From Trichostrongylus colubriformis (lineage: Eukaryota; Nematoda; Chromadorea; Rhabditida; Trichostrongylidae), in assembly GCA_963978905.1 (NCBI GenBank), contig OZ022261.1, forward strand, positions 11,533,992 to 11,597,991: a stretch of 64,000 bases of DNA, in the 5' to 3' direction. Shown here one piece after another: positions 37,101-47,500 of this stretch. Under the pieces are notes generated by a model. The model was not told where the DNA came from and searched no databases. It was given only the letters and a program-made list of their open reading frames with translations. Both the position numbers and the translations under genes were made by a program. Every line of letters begins with the position of its first letter. Positions within the stretch are counted from its first letter, which is position 1.

Positions 37101-40100
37101 GTGGCGCCATAGTTTCCGGGAAAATTTTTCGCGGGATTGAGAGCTCCATTTGTGTGTCAAGAGAATCTCCTGACAGACCAGCTACCAGGGCGTAGCGTAA
37201 GGCGGCGTTCATACTTTGCAGTGCCGGCGACAGGATGTGGCTGCGTGTCTCTGCGCCTCCGCTTGTGCCACCGTGACTCGTTACCTGTGAACGCCGCCAC
37301 GGTCTGGGGGCGCAAAGTGTGAAAGTGGCCCGCAAACTGTTTCCGGACGCACCATGTGCAAACTTTCGCTGGATAGTAGATTTTCTTTGCAGTAGTTAAA
37401 CCTTAATATCATAAGTACCGTTCCCGCCACTATTCAAATTCGAATAACATAAGTGGCAACTAGCACTGAGAAGACGCGATGCCGCGACCCCATTAGCGCG
37501 GTTACGGTGCCATACTCTTGACCGCCTCCTGACAGCCCGTGATCTAACGAGTGATCTATCACACGACTAGTTTCAAGGTTCAAGGTTACAGAATAATACG
37601 TGCAGTATTTCTATTATAGAGGCTACGTCGGGTCCCACACACCCTCCTTAGACCACCTCAGACTTCGCAATTTTGAGAATTTGCGATTCTGCGATTTTGC
37701 GGTGTCGGGGCTCCGCACGCGAAGTTGCGGCAATGCAAGATCTCATGGCCGCACTATTGCGTGCGAAAGTGCGACTTCACAAAATCGCGAAGTCTAACGG
37801 CGACCTTGAAGCTGCAGTCAGGAAATTAACGCTTCGTGTGTGTAGGGGGGAGTATAAACGCATCACCCTGGACATCACATAAGCTAGCAAAAGGGCGGAA
37901 TCAGGGCGCGAGAGAAATACAGTGTGACGGAGAATCAGCTGGGGAGAATGACAAGGAGAAGTTGTAGGACGATAGCGAGCACGCAGAGAGCATATAGGGG
38001 TGAGGGTCGATTGGTCGAATTTTCGCTTCGTGGCGTCCTCAGTACTAGTCGTTTAGAATTCCGCTGAAGACGCAGTGGGCTGATACCGTGAGGAACTTTA
38101 AAGATTGCGAGTTGAAAGCTTCTAGAGATCGTCGAGCTTCATACGTCCCTTTCCGTACCAGTTCACTGCGTCTTGAGTGGAATTCCGAAGGACTCGTACT
38201 GACGGCGTCGCGAGTGCGACGCCATGATGCGAGAATTCGACCAATCGACCCTCACCCAGGATAAAGGGATCGCAAAAGCAAGAAGGATAAAAGACGTCTA
38301 AGTGACTAACTGTTAAAAAAATCAAAGAAGTCTCTATGATGAATAGAAATAAACGGTAAAGTGCTGCATGAAGTAAGAGGTGTCCTAGTGTCAGGAAGCG
38401 TAGTTTTCTTAACCAGTACTTTAACCGGTAGACTGATAGCATCTCTGGGCCACGATACTTAAAATAAAATAAAAATATAATGAACTCTTACCAAGTGTTG
38501 TTACGATTCCGAAGCCGTAAAGTGTAGCTGTGACAAACGACCATTCACTTCGTTCATCTCTAAAAAACGTTCAGCTTGAAAATGACAAAAGTTTCCAGAG
38601 CATCGATAGCCATTCATCAGCACCAGAACGTAGGGTAGCAACAATTTCTAACAAACAAGTCTGCCTTTCTGTGACGCCGTCATTCGAAATAAGCATTGTA
38701 CTGCTTCTATACTGCATGCGGATACTGTGGATTTTTGCCCACAAATGAGATCAAGCACTAGTTGAAGAATCTCAGGTGAAGAGAGGTCATATCGTGAACC
38801 TTAAAGAGTAAGAGGATCGTGTTTTGCAGAACCTGCTGAGGAGAGCCGGTTAGGTTCAGATGGTTCCTAAAAAAGTCGTTAAGCCGATCAATAGGCGTGT
38901 TTTGTTCAAGATAGTAGTACGAAATATGATTATCGATGGGCGTTCGTTTTTCATATCAACTTCTTCAAAATCAGTCACCTTGGAGGGGGAGTGGTACTTT
39001 CTTTCGTTTCCTGAAATTTTTTTTCATTGCAATGCTCGAATCGGCCCAATGCTCAGGGGTGTGGACACTTATGTCGAATTTTCGCACGGCCGCGGGCGGC
39101 AAGCGGGGCCGCGGATTTCTTCGTGTGTGATTGCGCACATTGCAATACTCCCTTCAGAGTTTTACGTCCGAATTAACTATTTCATAATTAGAATTGTTAC
39201 CATGCAATGCTACCGTTTCTTTTACTTTTTATGTCACTAATTTGTCCTTTTAGGGCACAAAAGTCACTGTTTTTAAATAATGATGTGAACAGTTATTTCT
39301 TAAAGGACCTCCATGGTACCCGACCCTTGTGTCGTGAGCGGAATTCCAACCGACGGCGCCGCGAGGGCAACGACGCAAAGCGAAAATTCGACATAGGTGT
39401 ACAAACCCAATGCTCAGCGGTGCTTCGATGGTACCGGGTTTTTCCCATTTGCAGCTCCACTGTTACATTGCTGAGCTTTCCTCAAAGTAAGCAGTACCAG
39501 GCTAGTAATTACTACGGTTATTCTCATTCATCACGATTCACGGCCCATTTATGCAGAAGTTGTTCTGCCAAAAAAGTACATTCTGCTGTCGCCCGAAAAC
39601 GAAGACAAATCGACAATGCGTGTGGGTGAGTAGAAGAACGTGTTTGAAATCCCGCGAGACGTCTAAGTGAATGACGTTAGCTTTTAACTCTTCTGCAAGG
39701 CTATGACATGACTTCTACAAGTAATTGAGTCAGGAACGAAAAACTTGCACTTTATTGGCCAGAAAACATTTTACCCTAAACATATCTTGCTGCTCTGCTG
39801 AACCACGTTCAGTCGGCTTTTCGTTTGCCCTCTTGAACTGAAGATGAGGGACTATCAGTAAGCAGTCACCTTTCTGGCTCATAGCAGTTGGCAATTCTAT
39901 TCGCTGTCACATTTCGCCACCGGCTCTCGAGCGAGACAGGGGACAATTCCTCGAAAAGCTGAAAAAAATTAATTGATAGCAGGCCATCATCTACATGTCC
40001 TGTAGCAACACATGTTCCCTCCAATCGAGGGGCTTATCGATCACATCTTAAGTCAGAAAAGTGTTCACTAAGACTATAGAAACAGTAGTGTGCGATAAAA

Positions 40101-41245
40101 TGCGCGCATTGGATCACTGAGCCACGTGAATTGCGTCAATTGCGTATTGAGCGCGCGCAAGGGCGCCTCGTGGCCTGACCCGATTCGATTGCCCTCTCAC
40201 ATACCCAAGTAGTAGCACACTTCAATTGAAAGAATCATGCATGAACATTTTCCTCCAGCACATTTCTACGCCCTCTTCGAAAGCTGAGAGTACTCCGTTC
40301 CGCGCTGCGTTATAGCTGGACGCGTCAGGGCATTTCCGTGAACCGATCGATATCGATGCCTCTTATGGGATAGAGAAGCACAGCATGTTATTTTGTATGA
40401 GTATAGTCTTCCACTTTGCGCGGTAAGCGTGCGGAAAACTCTCTACGGTGAGCGGGTCCGTATCTGGCTATTCTGTAAGGGTCTGGTGGATGAATGAGGA
40501 TGTATGTCAAGAGAATCGATTGACAGGCGCCTCTGTCACGCGCGTCATAGCGCGCGATTGAGCGTTTTGGTAGTGTATGACGAAGTACCAAGTTTCAGCA
40601 ACTGATATTACCGTAGTCCAATTTTTTTTCAATTTTGTGTGGACATGTATCCTTCAGAACCAAAACATCATTCTGTCTGCTTCCCTCGCAGGGATATCGA
40701 GTGCCTTCTGGACGGATTGATATCGATTACCAGCTAACAGATCCGGATATTGATTTCCTCTTGCTTTTCGTTAGTGGTGCAAAAAAGAACGGATATTTCT
40801 GATAAAAGGGCCATATGTGTGCATATCATTAATGATTATTTTTGCTCACGTGATATACGCTTTTTTGTCACTCTATCAGCTCTCAAACTCACAAGGGACC
40901 AAAAGCATACGATTAAGTAACGACCTTCAAAACACAGCGAATTTTCTCGTTTCTATTATCCTCTTGATGACGTCGGTAAGCTTCAGCTTCAAGTCGATTG
41001 AAGATTGCACCACCGGCAAATGCGTACACTAGTACAAGTAAGAGCAGGGAGCAATGAAGTGTGAATGGCTTCGCTTTCTGAAGACAAAAAATGATTATTC
41101 TAACAAAACTACTGCATACAATTAGCTATACATATAACTATTCTATAGATATTCCACCACTCTTAATAGTCTTTTCACAGAGCAGTAAATACTCCGCAAT
41201 ACCGACCGATACCTCAAATCTGCTCTTCTGCTGAAGGTTGTGCAT
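25194..41245 (-). CDS. Two-pore-domain (K2P/TWK) channel-like protein, 18 exons, 628 aa
   Basis: Exons in coding order: 41213-41245, 40925-41077, 39870-39958, 38492-38559, 36694-36836, 34634-34729, 33370-33446, 33177-33244, 32000-32090, 31374-31485, 29870-30009, 28261-28387, 28036-28155, 27607-27712, 27442-27550, 25745-25808, 25406-25596, 25194-25293. All are GT..AG and in phase. TM1 is about residues 19-37 (HCSLLLLVLVYAFAGGAIF), followed by the cap with N78-V-T and Cys57/Cys87. Pore 1 is TLYGFGIVTTLGYNRIAP, TM2 128-148, TM3 168-190, pore 2 NFLCLTAIDFGQLVP, TM4 221-242, then a long acidic and Pro-rich cytoplasmic tail. K2P dimers conduct background K+ at the plasma membrane. Here filter 1 is T-L-G-Y-N and filter 2 A-I-D-F-G instead of TIGYG/TIGFG, so selectivity may differ. 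The donor after exon 16 (GTTCGA) and the acceptor of exon 12 (TTTAG) are the weakest calls. Confidence 0.85.
26440..26860. repeat. Dispersed repeat, copy 1 (in a channel-gene intron)
   Basis: Similar to 53795-54225 in the same orientation. Both begin with GAATGCAGAGCAGTAAT and share scattered blocks through to (A/G)CGAATACTGATAG-like sequence at the end. The type is unknown. Neither copy has TIRs or a long frame. Confidence 0.5.
27372..27441 (-). other. Alternative short C-terminus of the channel gene
   Basis: If the donor GATAAGAG|GTTTGC at 27441 is not used, exon 15 continues in frame for 22 more codons to a TAA at 27372-27374, giving a 533-residue protein. If it is used, the AG left over joins TTCCCCTG at 25808 in phase and three further exons follow. 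Both readings are consistent. The longer one is preferred because the downstream exons keep phase and protein-like composition. Confidence 0.5.
29030..29370. repeat. GC-rich dispersed repeat in a channel intron
   Basis: A GC-rich block (GCGAGACGCGCTGCCGCC and neighbours) followed by CTGTTACACTGCTGAGC. The latter part recurs at about 39455-39485, and the CTCGGGTTTT...TTTCAT part is shared with 45660-45760. Frames here on both strands belong to the repeat. Confidence 0.4.
30826..31060. repeat. Foldback-family fragment (TATATGGGTAACAGA type)
   Basis: The right part (AAGTATATGGGTAACAGAGA) and the GC-rich middle (GCCTCCGAGTAAAAGCCC) match the larger copy at 61262-61686 and the copy at 60285-60672. 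The left arm is reduced. It lies in the intron between exons 10 and 11 of the channel gene. Confidence 0.5.
31521..31863. mobile_element. MITE, AAAGGCAGTG family, copy 1
   Basis: Starts AAAGGCAGTGATAGGGGTGG and ends CTTACCACTGTCTTT, an imperfect TIR. The body aligns with the copy at 34998-35354, sharing GGGGCGGGCT, GACGGCTC and GAAGCCCGG. It is intronic in the channel gene and non-coding. Confidence 0.7.
33484..33510. repeat. Perfect 12-bp hairpin in a channel intron
   Basis: GAATAGAGATTC and GAATCTCTATTC are exact complements around an AAA loop. It lies about 40 bases upstream (minus-strand sense) of the acceptor of the pore-2 exon, where a hairpin could influence splice-site access. That role is inference. 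Confidence 0.5.
33835..34150. mobile_element. MITE, ATGTCGAATTTTCGC family, copy 1
   Basis: Aligned with 39065-39400. It shares TTTACTTTTTATG, TTTCTTAAAGGA and CCATGGTACC, with a degenerate left TIR and a right end GCGAAAAACTCGACATAAGT. It lies in the channel intron between TM3 and pore 2. Non-coding. Confidence 0.65.
34998..35354. mobile_element. MITE, AAAGGCAGTG family, copy 2
   Basis: TIRs AAAGGCAGTGATAGGGGT and ACCCCTATCACTGTCTTT match at all but one position. The body aligns with 31521-31863. It lies in the intron between the TM2 and TM3 exons. A partial third copy ends at about 45795 (GCTGCCTTTA). Confidence 0.75.
37200..37330. repeat. GCGTTCATAC-family MITE-like repeat, copy 2
   Basis: Left end GGCGGCGTTCATACTTTGC, right end GCGCAAAGTGTGAAAGTGG, with a GC-rich body closely similar to 4874-5046 (both contain GTGTCTCTGCG- or GGTCTCTGCG-type sequence and CTTGTGCCACC- or CCTGTGCCACC-type sequence). 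It is intronic in the channel gene. Confidence 0.55.
37640..37815. repeat. TGCGATT-type repeat with AGACTTCGC ends
   Basis: Left AGACTTCGC is mirrored by right GCGAAGTCT, with several TGCGATT- or TGCGAC-like motifs between. Similar sequence lies at about 7770-7910 and in fragments near 10200 and 32590. Short frames here are by-products of it. Confidence 0.45.
37998..38257. mobile_element. MITE of 260 bp with ~24 bp perfect TIRs
   Basis: The left arm GGGTGAGGGTCGATTGG, continuing TCGAATT, is exactly mirrored at 38234-38257. A second inner inverted match involves GACGC(A/C)..GAATTCC blocks, so the whole unit can fold back. The inner TCGAATTTTCGC resembles the family at 39065-39400. It lies in the channel intron between the pore-1 and TM2 exons. 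Confidence 0.75.
39065..39400. mobile_element. MITE, ATGTCGAATTTTCGC family, copy 2
   Basis: The 15-base core TIR ATGTCGAATTTTCGC (39071-39085) is perfectly inverted at 39380-39394 and extends to 21 bases with one mismatch. The body contains TTTACTTTTTATG and CCATGGTACC, shared with copies at 33835-34150 and 51200-51441. No coding sequence. Confidence 0.8.
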
Positions 41246-41265
41246 ATGAGGAAACTGAAATTAAA
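41246..41265 (-). promoter_or_regulatory. Probable trans-splice acceptor at the channel start
   Basis: On the minus strand TTTAATTTCAG ends at 41255, nine bases before the ATG at 41245-41243. Nematode spliced-leader acceptors commonly sit this close to the start codon. No clear upstream coding exon was found. Alternatively it is an ordinary acceptor and an N-terminal exon lies further right. Confidence 0.5.
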
Positions 41266-43209
41266 CAGCTTAGAATAACTGCAAGCTCCTGTTCGATTAC
41301 GTATCGCTTGAGGGTGATGGTGGGGATGGGTAGCTTCTGCTTGGATTGTGTATTCGACGGAGGCAACAATAATGGCGAATTCGAAAGGCATGAGAAAACA
41401 TGGAAAATTAATTCTTCCCGAGAAATGTGGTCCCGTAGATGTCAGCTGGTACGATAAGGAGAAGGTGCTGATATTGTCAAGCCTGACATCAAAGCATCGA
41501 AGTAATTCGCTAATGAAGGCGGGGTCGAAAACGAAAAAGAATAACAAGATGCATAACTAGTATATCGAACTTCATCTGAGTAGCTGTGCTGAAGCGGTAA
41601 CAGATGGGAGCTCGGATATGACGAATGAGGTGCTGAGCTGTACTCGTTGCGACATTTCATCAAAAAGCCGGTTTGAGCCGGCTAGCGCGCCAAGTTAGAG
41701 ACAGGGAATGGTACATTCAAGTAAAGAATGAGATTTTCAGATGGAACTGAAGGCGAAACTAGAGGGGGGGGGGGTGGAAAGAAGGAATCCCGCGTCAAGC
41801 ACACGTCATCTCGAGTCGTTCGTGGTGGGGCGGGAAAAGCGATGGATACGAAATACGTGAAAAATACGGACGACGTGAAGTCACTGACATGAGCCTGACC
41901 AGTGACCATAAGAGCCTTTACTATTGAAATACCATTAAAACATTATTGATTCGTCGCAGCACCCAGCTGAACCCACCCGTAGTGAGATAATGAGAAAAGC
42001 CTAGGGCACAATCAACTGGTGAGCGTCGTAAAAAGACGAGTGTACACGGATGAGAGATACCAGAGAGACAGGTATACGATAGAATTAGAGGAGATTTACA
42101 GATTTTGAGTTGACTCAGATGAATGAGTGATGATAAAGCAAGCAGTTTTCCACGGGTGGTCAATTCCAATGGTTTTGCAACCGTAATTCTGGTTATCACG
42201 TAAAATTAGGTAAATATTATCCATGGTCATGAAGAAGGCACTGAGCTGAACATTCATAGAGCACATGTTCAAAGCCCCTCGTAATACCCTTCCGAAGGGC
42301 TGATGATATTCTGCAGCAGTAGGAGTACTTTCATTGGATCCATTTGGAAGAAGCCAATTCAATCTTCAATCAAAGCCAATAGGAAAATCGCAGAGTGCCG
42401 AAGTTTGAGGGTAGAAACGAAGAGTATGAAAGTTGACATCACCCATCACTTTTTTTTACTGGTCATGACATTCAGGAACAACGCATACCTTCTTGAAAAA
42501 TTATTGAAAAACAGCATATGTTGTCAACAACCGAATTGTAGACCGATTTCCTAGTGCTTACAATCCTGATATCTGCTTATGAAAAACACGATCGTTTCCA
42601 TTATTGGAGCTTAATTCCTGTCCAGGAATACATCCAGCTAAATATATTTTAAGAATGTAAACTTTACCCGGAAGGCTGGTATTTTGAAGAGACGCAAGAA
42701 CAGTTGCACGAGCAAGACCATCACACCTTGACGGCACTATTGATGAAGAAGTGCTACACGGTACATTCTGAAATGTCCTGGAGAATTAGCGTGTTTTATT
42801 TTTAGAGTACAGAATGTAGGATATGGGATACTCGCGAAAATTCACAGGAAACCTGATGAGTAATCGTACTGGTAGACGTGTAGTAACAACAGCGGACGCT
42901 TGCACAAATTGGGTTGAAATGAGGAGTGGCCATCAATTGTTTACAGCGTTTAAAGTGTTTATATGTTGGGCGAAAAACGAAAGCCTCCGATAGTAAGTTT
43001 TTCGGCGACAATGGGTGAAATTAAGCCATGCAACTGGCCTACGATACTGATGCGTCGCTTTTCGTCATTGAACACGGATTTAACTATGGTAAGAAAGAGA
43101 TTCACCGTTACGAAGTAATGATACAGTAGCCCAGCCACTTTCTTCTTAGAATGTCAGCATTGACCGTAATTTCAATATTTCAACTTTCATATACATCAAC
43201 TGGTAACGA

Positions 43210-43325
43210 GTGGCTCTTTGTTAGTGGACTGGGCCTTTCGAGAAAGAGGGGCTCTTTGTTACGGGGCTGGGCCTTCGAGAAAGAGGGGCTCTTTGTTCAT
43301 GAGCTGGGAATTCCAGAAAGAGGAC
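43210..43325. repeat. Three tandem ~38 bp units
   Basis: Three successive units built on GGCTCTTTGTT...GGGCCTT(T)CGAGAAAGAGG. The third diverges at its end (GGGAATTCCAGAAAGAGG). A simple local amplification. Confidence 0.7.
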
Positions 43326-43937
43326 CCGGTGTTCAGATCCTAAAAAAGAATCACGTGGAAGAGCCCTCGGCACAACCGCCGTACAATTTATTGAATGAGA
43401 CGGTCAAGGATTGAATGGAAATTGCAGGTTTTAAGGCTTGAGGAGATACCAATTCTCATGCGAGACGGGCCGAGGAAATGGAGAAGTCGATGGGGTCCGC
43501 GACAAGGCGTTCCAGACTGAACCATCTCTCAGTGACTGCCCCTTTTTTGAACGTTACTCAAAGAGGAAAATCTACGTCGGCGTCCGCGCTGAGATTTCAT
43601 TATATCGTTCGAGGTACCCATATGGCTGCAGTATAAATGGCAAACCAGCGGCCTACGATGAAGTTGAACGACAGCGCATGTGATGACGATGACGACTGAA
43701 GAGCGGGGGGATAGTGTAGAGCTGGCTGCACACGCAGCTTGACATTCGTCTTCAGTTCTTTCGTCAGACCCTTAAGTGTAGCCAGGTCCATAGCGCCCTC
43801 ACAAAACCAGAGGAGCTCTTCGAACCCGGCCTCATATCGCGATAAACCCCCTTGGTTCGTCGTTAGCGAGGCATCAGTTTCCCCCAAATGACATTTATAT
43901 AGGGACAATCAGAGCGCTAGACTAGGTTAAGCTCAGG

Positions 43938-44052
43938 CTCAGGTTGATGAGGTTTGATTTCGATATAAGCTTGATGATCGGCCTATTAGGTTGATGAGGC
44001 TCAGGTTGATGGGGTTTGATTTCGATATAAGCTTGATGATCGGCCTATTAGG
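43938..44052. repeat. 62 bp unit in tandem, nearly two copies
   Basis: CTCAGGTTGATGAGG... and CTCAGGTTGATGGGG... each continue with TTTGATTTCGATATAAGC and TTGATGATCGGCCTATTAGG. The near identity indicates a recent tandem duplication. Confidence 0.75.
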
Positions 44053-44595
44053 TCGCTCTGGTTAGCCTTGACGGTCACAGAGCGATTCAAGGGGGAGGGG
44101 GTGACTGAAGGTTGAAGCCTGAAGGTTCCGAAATCAATAAATCTATTTAGTGACCTGAATTTCATAATGTAATGCCAAGTACCTGAGATGATAGAAATGG
44201 CACCACTAAGCATCTAATGTAAGTGAAAGTTGGCCGGTAACATCTAAGTGAAAGTTGGCTGGTATTGGATGCTGAATAAATTCCTATAAAATGAAATGTT
44301 GCGTTGGTTTCTCAGAAGTAACAAATTCTGAACAATGAAGGATCATGCTCTGGTACTTATTTTGATTTCATGCGAAAACACAAAACACAAATACAGGGCA
44401 TTTGGGAGGGGGTCTGAAACAATGAATTAGTTAGAGCTCCAAGTAGCACGCGCCTTTACGCGAAAACTAAGCCGCTGAAACTGTCGTCATAGGTGACATG
44501 CGTACTGAAATCTATGGCCGAAGTCAAATTCCGGCACTCGAGTTCATTCTGAATAAGAGCCCGTTTTCTTCCGAAACCATGCCATATCGATTCTC

Positions 44596-47500
44596 CTACT
44601 TACTTTCGTCAAAGTCCAGAAAGACGTCAAATGTTTTTAAAAAGTTGACTTGAATGACAGCATCTAAACCACTTGGCTGGGGCACTCTAAAAAAGCTTGT
44701 TGGCTCGCCTGCAATCGAATTATAAAACTCAAAAAAGGACGACGGAATAGATTTCACTTTTGATTGATTAAAATTACTATAATGAAGAGAATAGACTGGC
44801 AGAAACATCAATGGAGGACAACACGTGCCACATACATATTTGAGAGGACGGTGACTGGTATTAATAAGTCTAATCGGTCACGCAAGAGCCATCAAGGAGT
44901 GCATTGTACCAAAAGGGCTACAACTGGGTATGGACTCTTTCGATGGGAATTCGTACCACGGCGTGAAAGGGCAACGTGGTGCGTATGAGCAAGGGGTGCT
45001 GCATGCAGTGAGGTCCCATAGCGATTACACCTCAGTTGCGTACCTATTCCCTAGCATTACCGTGTAATGGCCTTATGACCCAACTAGGCGCAACTATGTA
45101 GCCCGTACGCATGGTTTAGCAGGCCGCACGGCGCGGTGCCAGATTTTGACGTAACGGTAGAAATCCTCTATGAACATTTTGTTCGTGCAGGAAGCATTGA
45201 CAGGGCGGTATATGAGAACATTTTTCTTTGTACCTCCAGGTGCAATACATTAAAGACAGTGTTGGGGATAATGTGGGTGACGGGGAATCCCAAGAGGCAT
45301 TGACTGAAAAATTACGGGGCTGAAAGGCATATGTATGGCGAGATCCCTCGCGGAAGGCGCCCCCTTGAGCAGTGGCGGAGGCGGCCTCATCAGGGCAAGC
45401 CGCCTTGGTTAGGGCAGCCCGCCTCCTGGCGACGTGATTAGTGGTTGGTCACGGTGAGGGTGGTCAAGGAGATCGGCAGAATTGAAAGTATCGCAGGCTT
45501 TCTCACTTTTAGCTTGAAGCTCACCACATGAAAATAGAGGCTGTCGCATTTCCGAACATCCCTTCAGTTTGCGTCTTGGTAATTTCAATGGAGAACCTCT
45601 GCGGACTACCTGCCTCTTGACGGGAAGGTCGTCCGCGCTGAGAACCAACGGTGGGAAGGGGTCCTATTTCTCGGGTTTTTGGCCATTTCTATCCGTTTTT
45701 CTATGTATATTGCCCTGTTACTAGGCATCTCGGCTTTCATGTTCGCTACTTCTTTCACTTTTCGTCCGAATTTCCCCTAAAGCTGCCTTTAATGAGCTCA
45801 CCAGCTCGAGTAATCATTTTTATCAGGTTGTATGGGAAGTTCACCCTCGGGAGATCATATCTAGGGCCCAGACTGCATCTTTTTTCACGGAATGAGCCTC
45901 ATGCGATTTGCTACACTTTTCGCAACATTGCGCATACTTGCATATCTCATTTTGATGAAGGGCTGACTATTTATATTGCGCGAAATCGAAAAAGTCGACT
46001 CCAATACACCATTCTTTCTCAGCATACTGCTGTTGAGGGTGCCGTCCAAATGTTTGGAAAAGTGGGGCTTAGTAGGCGCGAAATTTGATGAATATGGTGG
46101 ACGAGCGAGGGCTCCGTTCTGCTACTGCTTCAGTTGCTGGAAGACGAGTTGTGGAAAATGGCTGTTTCGAGGGGTCGAGCGGCACCCAATTTTTGGGTTT
46201 TCCGAATCAAAGTTATTTGAGGTGGTCAACCTTATTTTTATGGGGAAGGCCATTACATTTGGATACCCCCTGCAAGTATAGATGCTCACTGGCTTCTGCC
46301 GTTTTTGTCAGAGCGATTGGATCAATTCACACTTCTGAAGTCAGGGACAAAGTGTCCCATCCAATGCTTCCCCCCCTCCCCTGCAGTACCCTAATTTGTG
46401 GTTGTCTTCGCTGAGACTCGACTAAAGAACTCGTAAAGTGAAGTCATCCAAAAAGTGTCATTTTCGCAGTATTTTAGAATTTCCCTTATAACTCGAAACC
46501 TTGTGGCATTCCAAGGATGACATATGTTCAGAAAGAAAGTTTTATTGTCCTTTCAAGAAGCACAATATGTAAGTTGATTCATGTTAGCGCGTTTTGGGAT
46601 TTCAATTCATCTTGTGAACGAGCAAAACCAGCCAGAACTTTCGTTACATTCCAATAGCAGTGATTGTAGTGCATCCGGGTGTTATTTTTAGGCATTTTAA
46701 GCCTAACAGTAGAAGACAAGCATTTTCGTAACTCAAACCCGTTTTAAAGTGAGTCTATAGCTTCAGCCGAAATTAAAAAAGAGGAGGGTAGTTTGGAGGA
46801 CTCAGTTACCATGGGAAAGTACAAACAGAGATCCGTGGTGGGGAAAAACGTCTCGTATGAGCTTCCAAACAAGTCCAAATGGGGTAGTGAAGGTGATTTC
46901 GGCGTTGATGGATGGTTGTCATGAGTGTCTTTGGCACTGCTACTGCTCCTGCTGAAGGAGGCTTCAGTTCCCTCAACACATGAATCTTATGAGCCGACAA
47001 GTATAAGCCATGGGTGGTCGTTCAACACAAAAACTCAGGACCAGTCCTCCTTCAGAAGTTGAATAGTAAGCACGGTCAAGTATGAATTGAGAAATACACC
47101 GGATGACTGCAGTAGTTTGCGTTCTCTAGTTGATCTTAAGGTCACTGATCGATAATCATATTACTAACATCCAATACAAAATATGGCTATTGACCGATCT
47201 CTCCTTGAAATTGAATAACTGATTTTATGATCACCAAAAAACACGGCTTATGAGATCTCAAATATTCCGGAGCCCGAAAGTTCTCCCTTTTTCCATTTCA
47301 AAATAATACCTTCGAGGAATTCTCAATTCTGTTAGACCTTGGCAGGAAAACGGGCCCAACGGCCTTGTTTTTCTATTCAGCAACAAAGCCAAGGAGGGAA
47401 ACAAGCCAGGTGAGTGAAACGAGCTGAGAACTTCGAAACATCGAATAGCAGCACATAAGCTTCATCAAAATTAATTAACAATAAGCAAGTTTAAAATTGC

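Larger units (their letters stand above)
41266..44595. other. Spacer between the channel and Hint genes
   Basis: No supported exon. It contains a run of eleven G at 41764-41774 and tandem repeats at 43210-43325 and 43938-44052. It should also hold the Hint gene 3' UTR (left of 44596) and the channel promoter (right of 41.26 kb). Confidence 0.4.

Noticed and set aside
41143..41547. 134-codon minus-strand frame as a single exon
   Set aside because: The splice sites at 41254 and 41213 define a short exon in another frame that leads into TM1.
43210..43325. CRISPR-like array
   Set aside because: Only three contiguous units with no unique spacers, in a eukaryotic setting; a simple tandem repeat.
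45409..45648. 79-codon minus-strand frame as the missing Hint exon
   Set aside because: Phase and content do not match; it resembles repeat-derived coding sequence.
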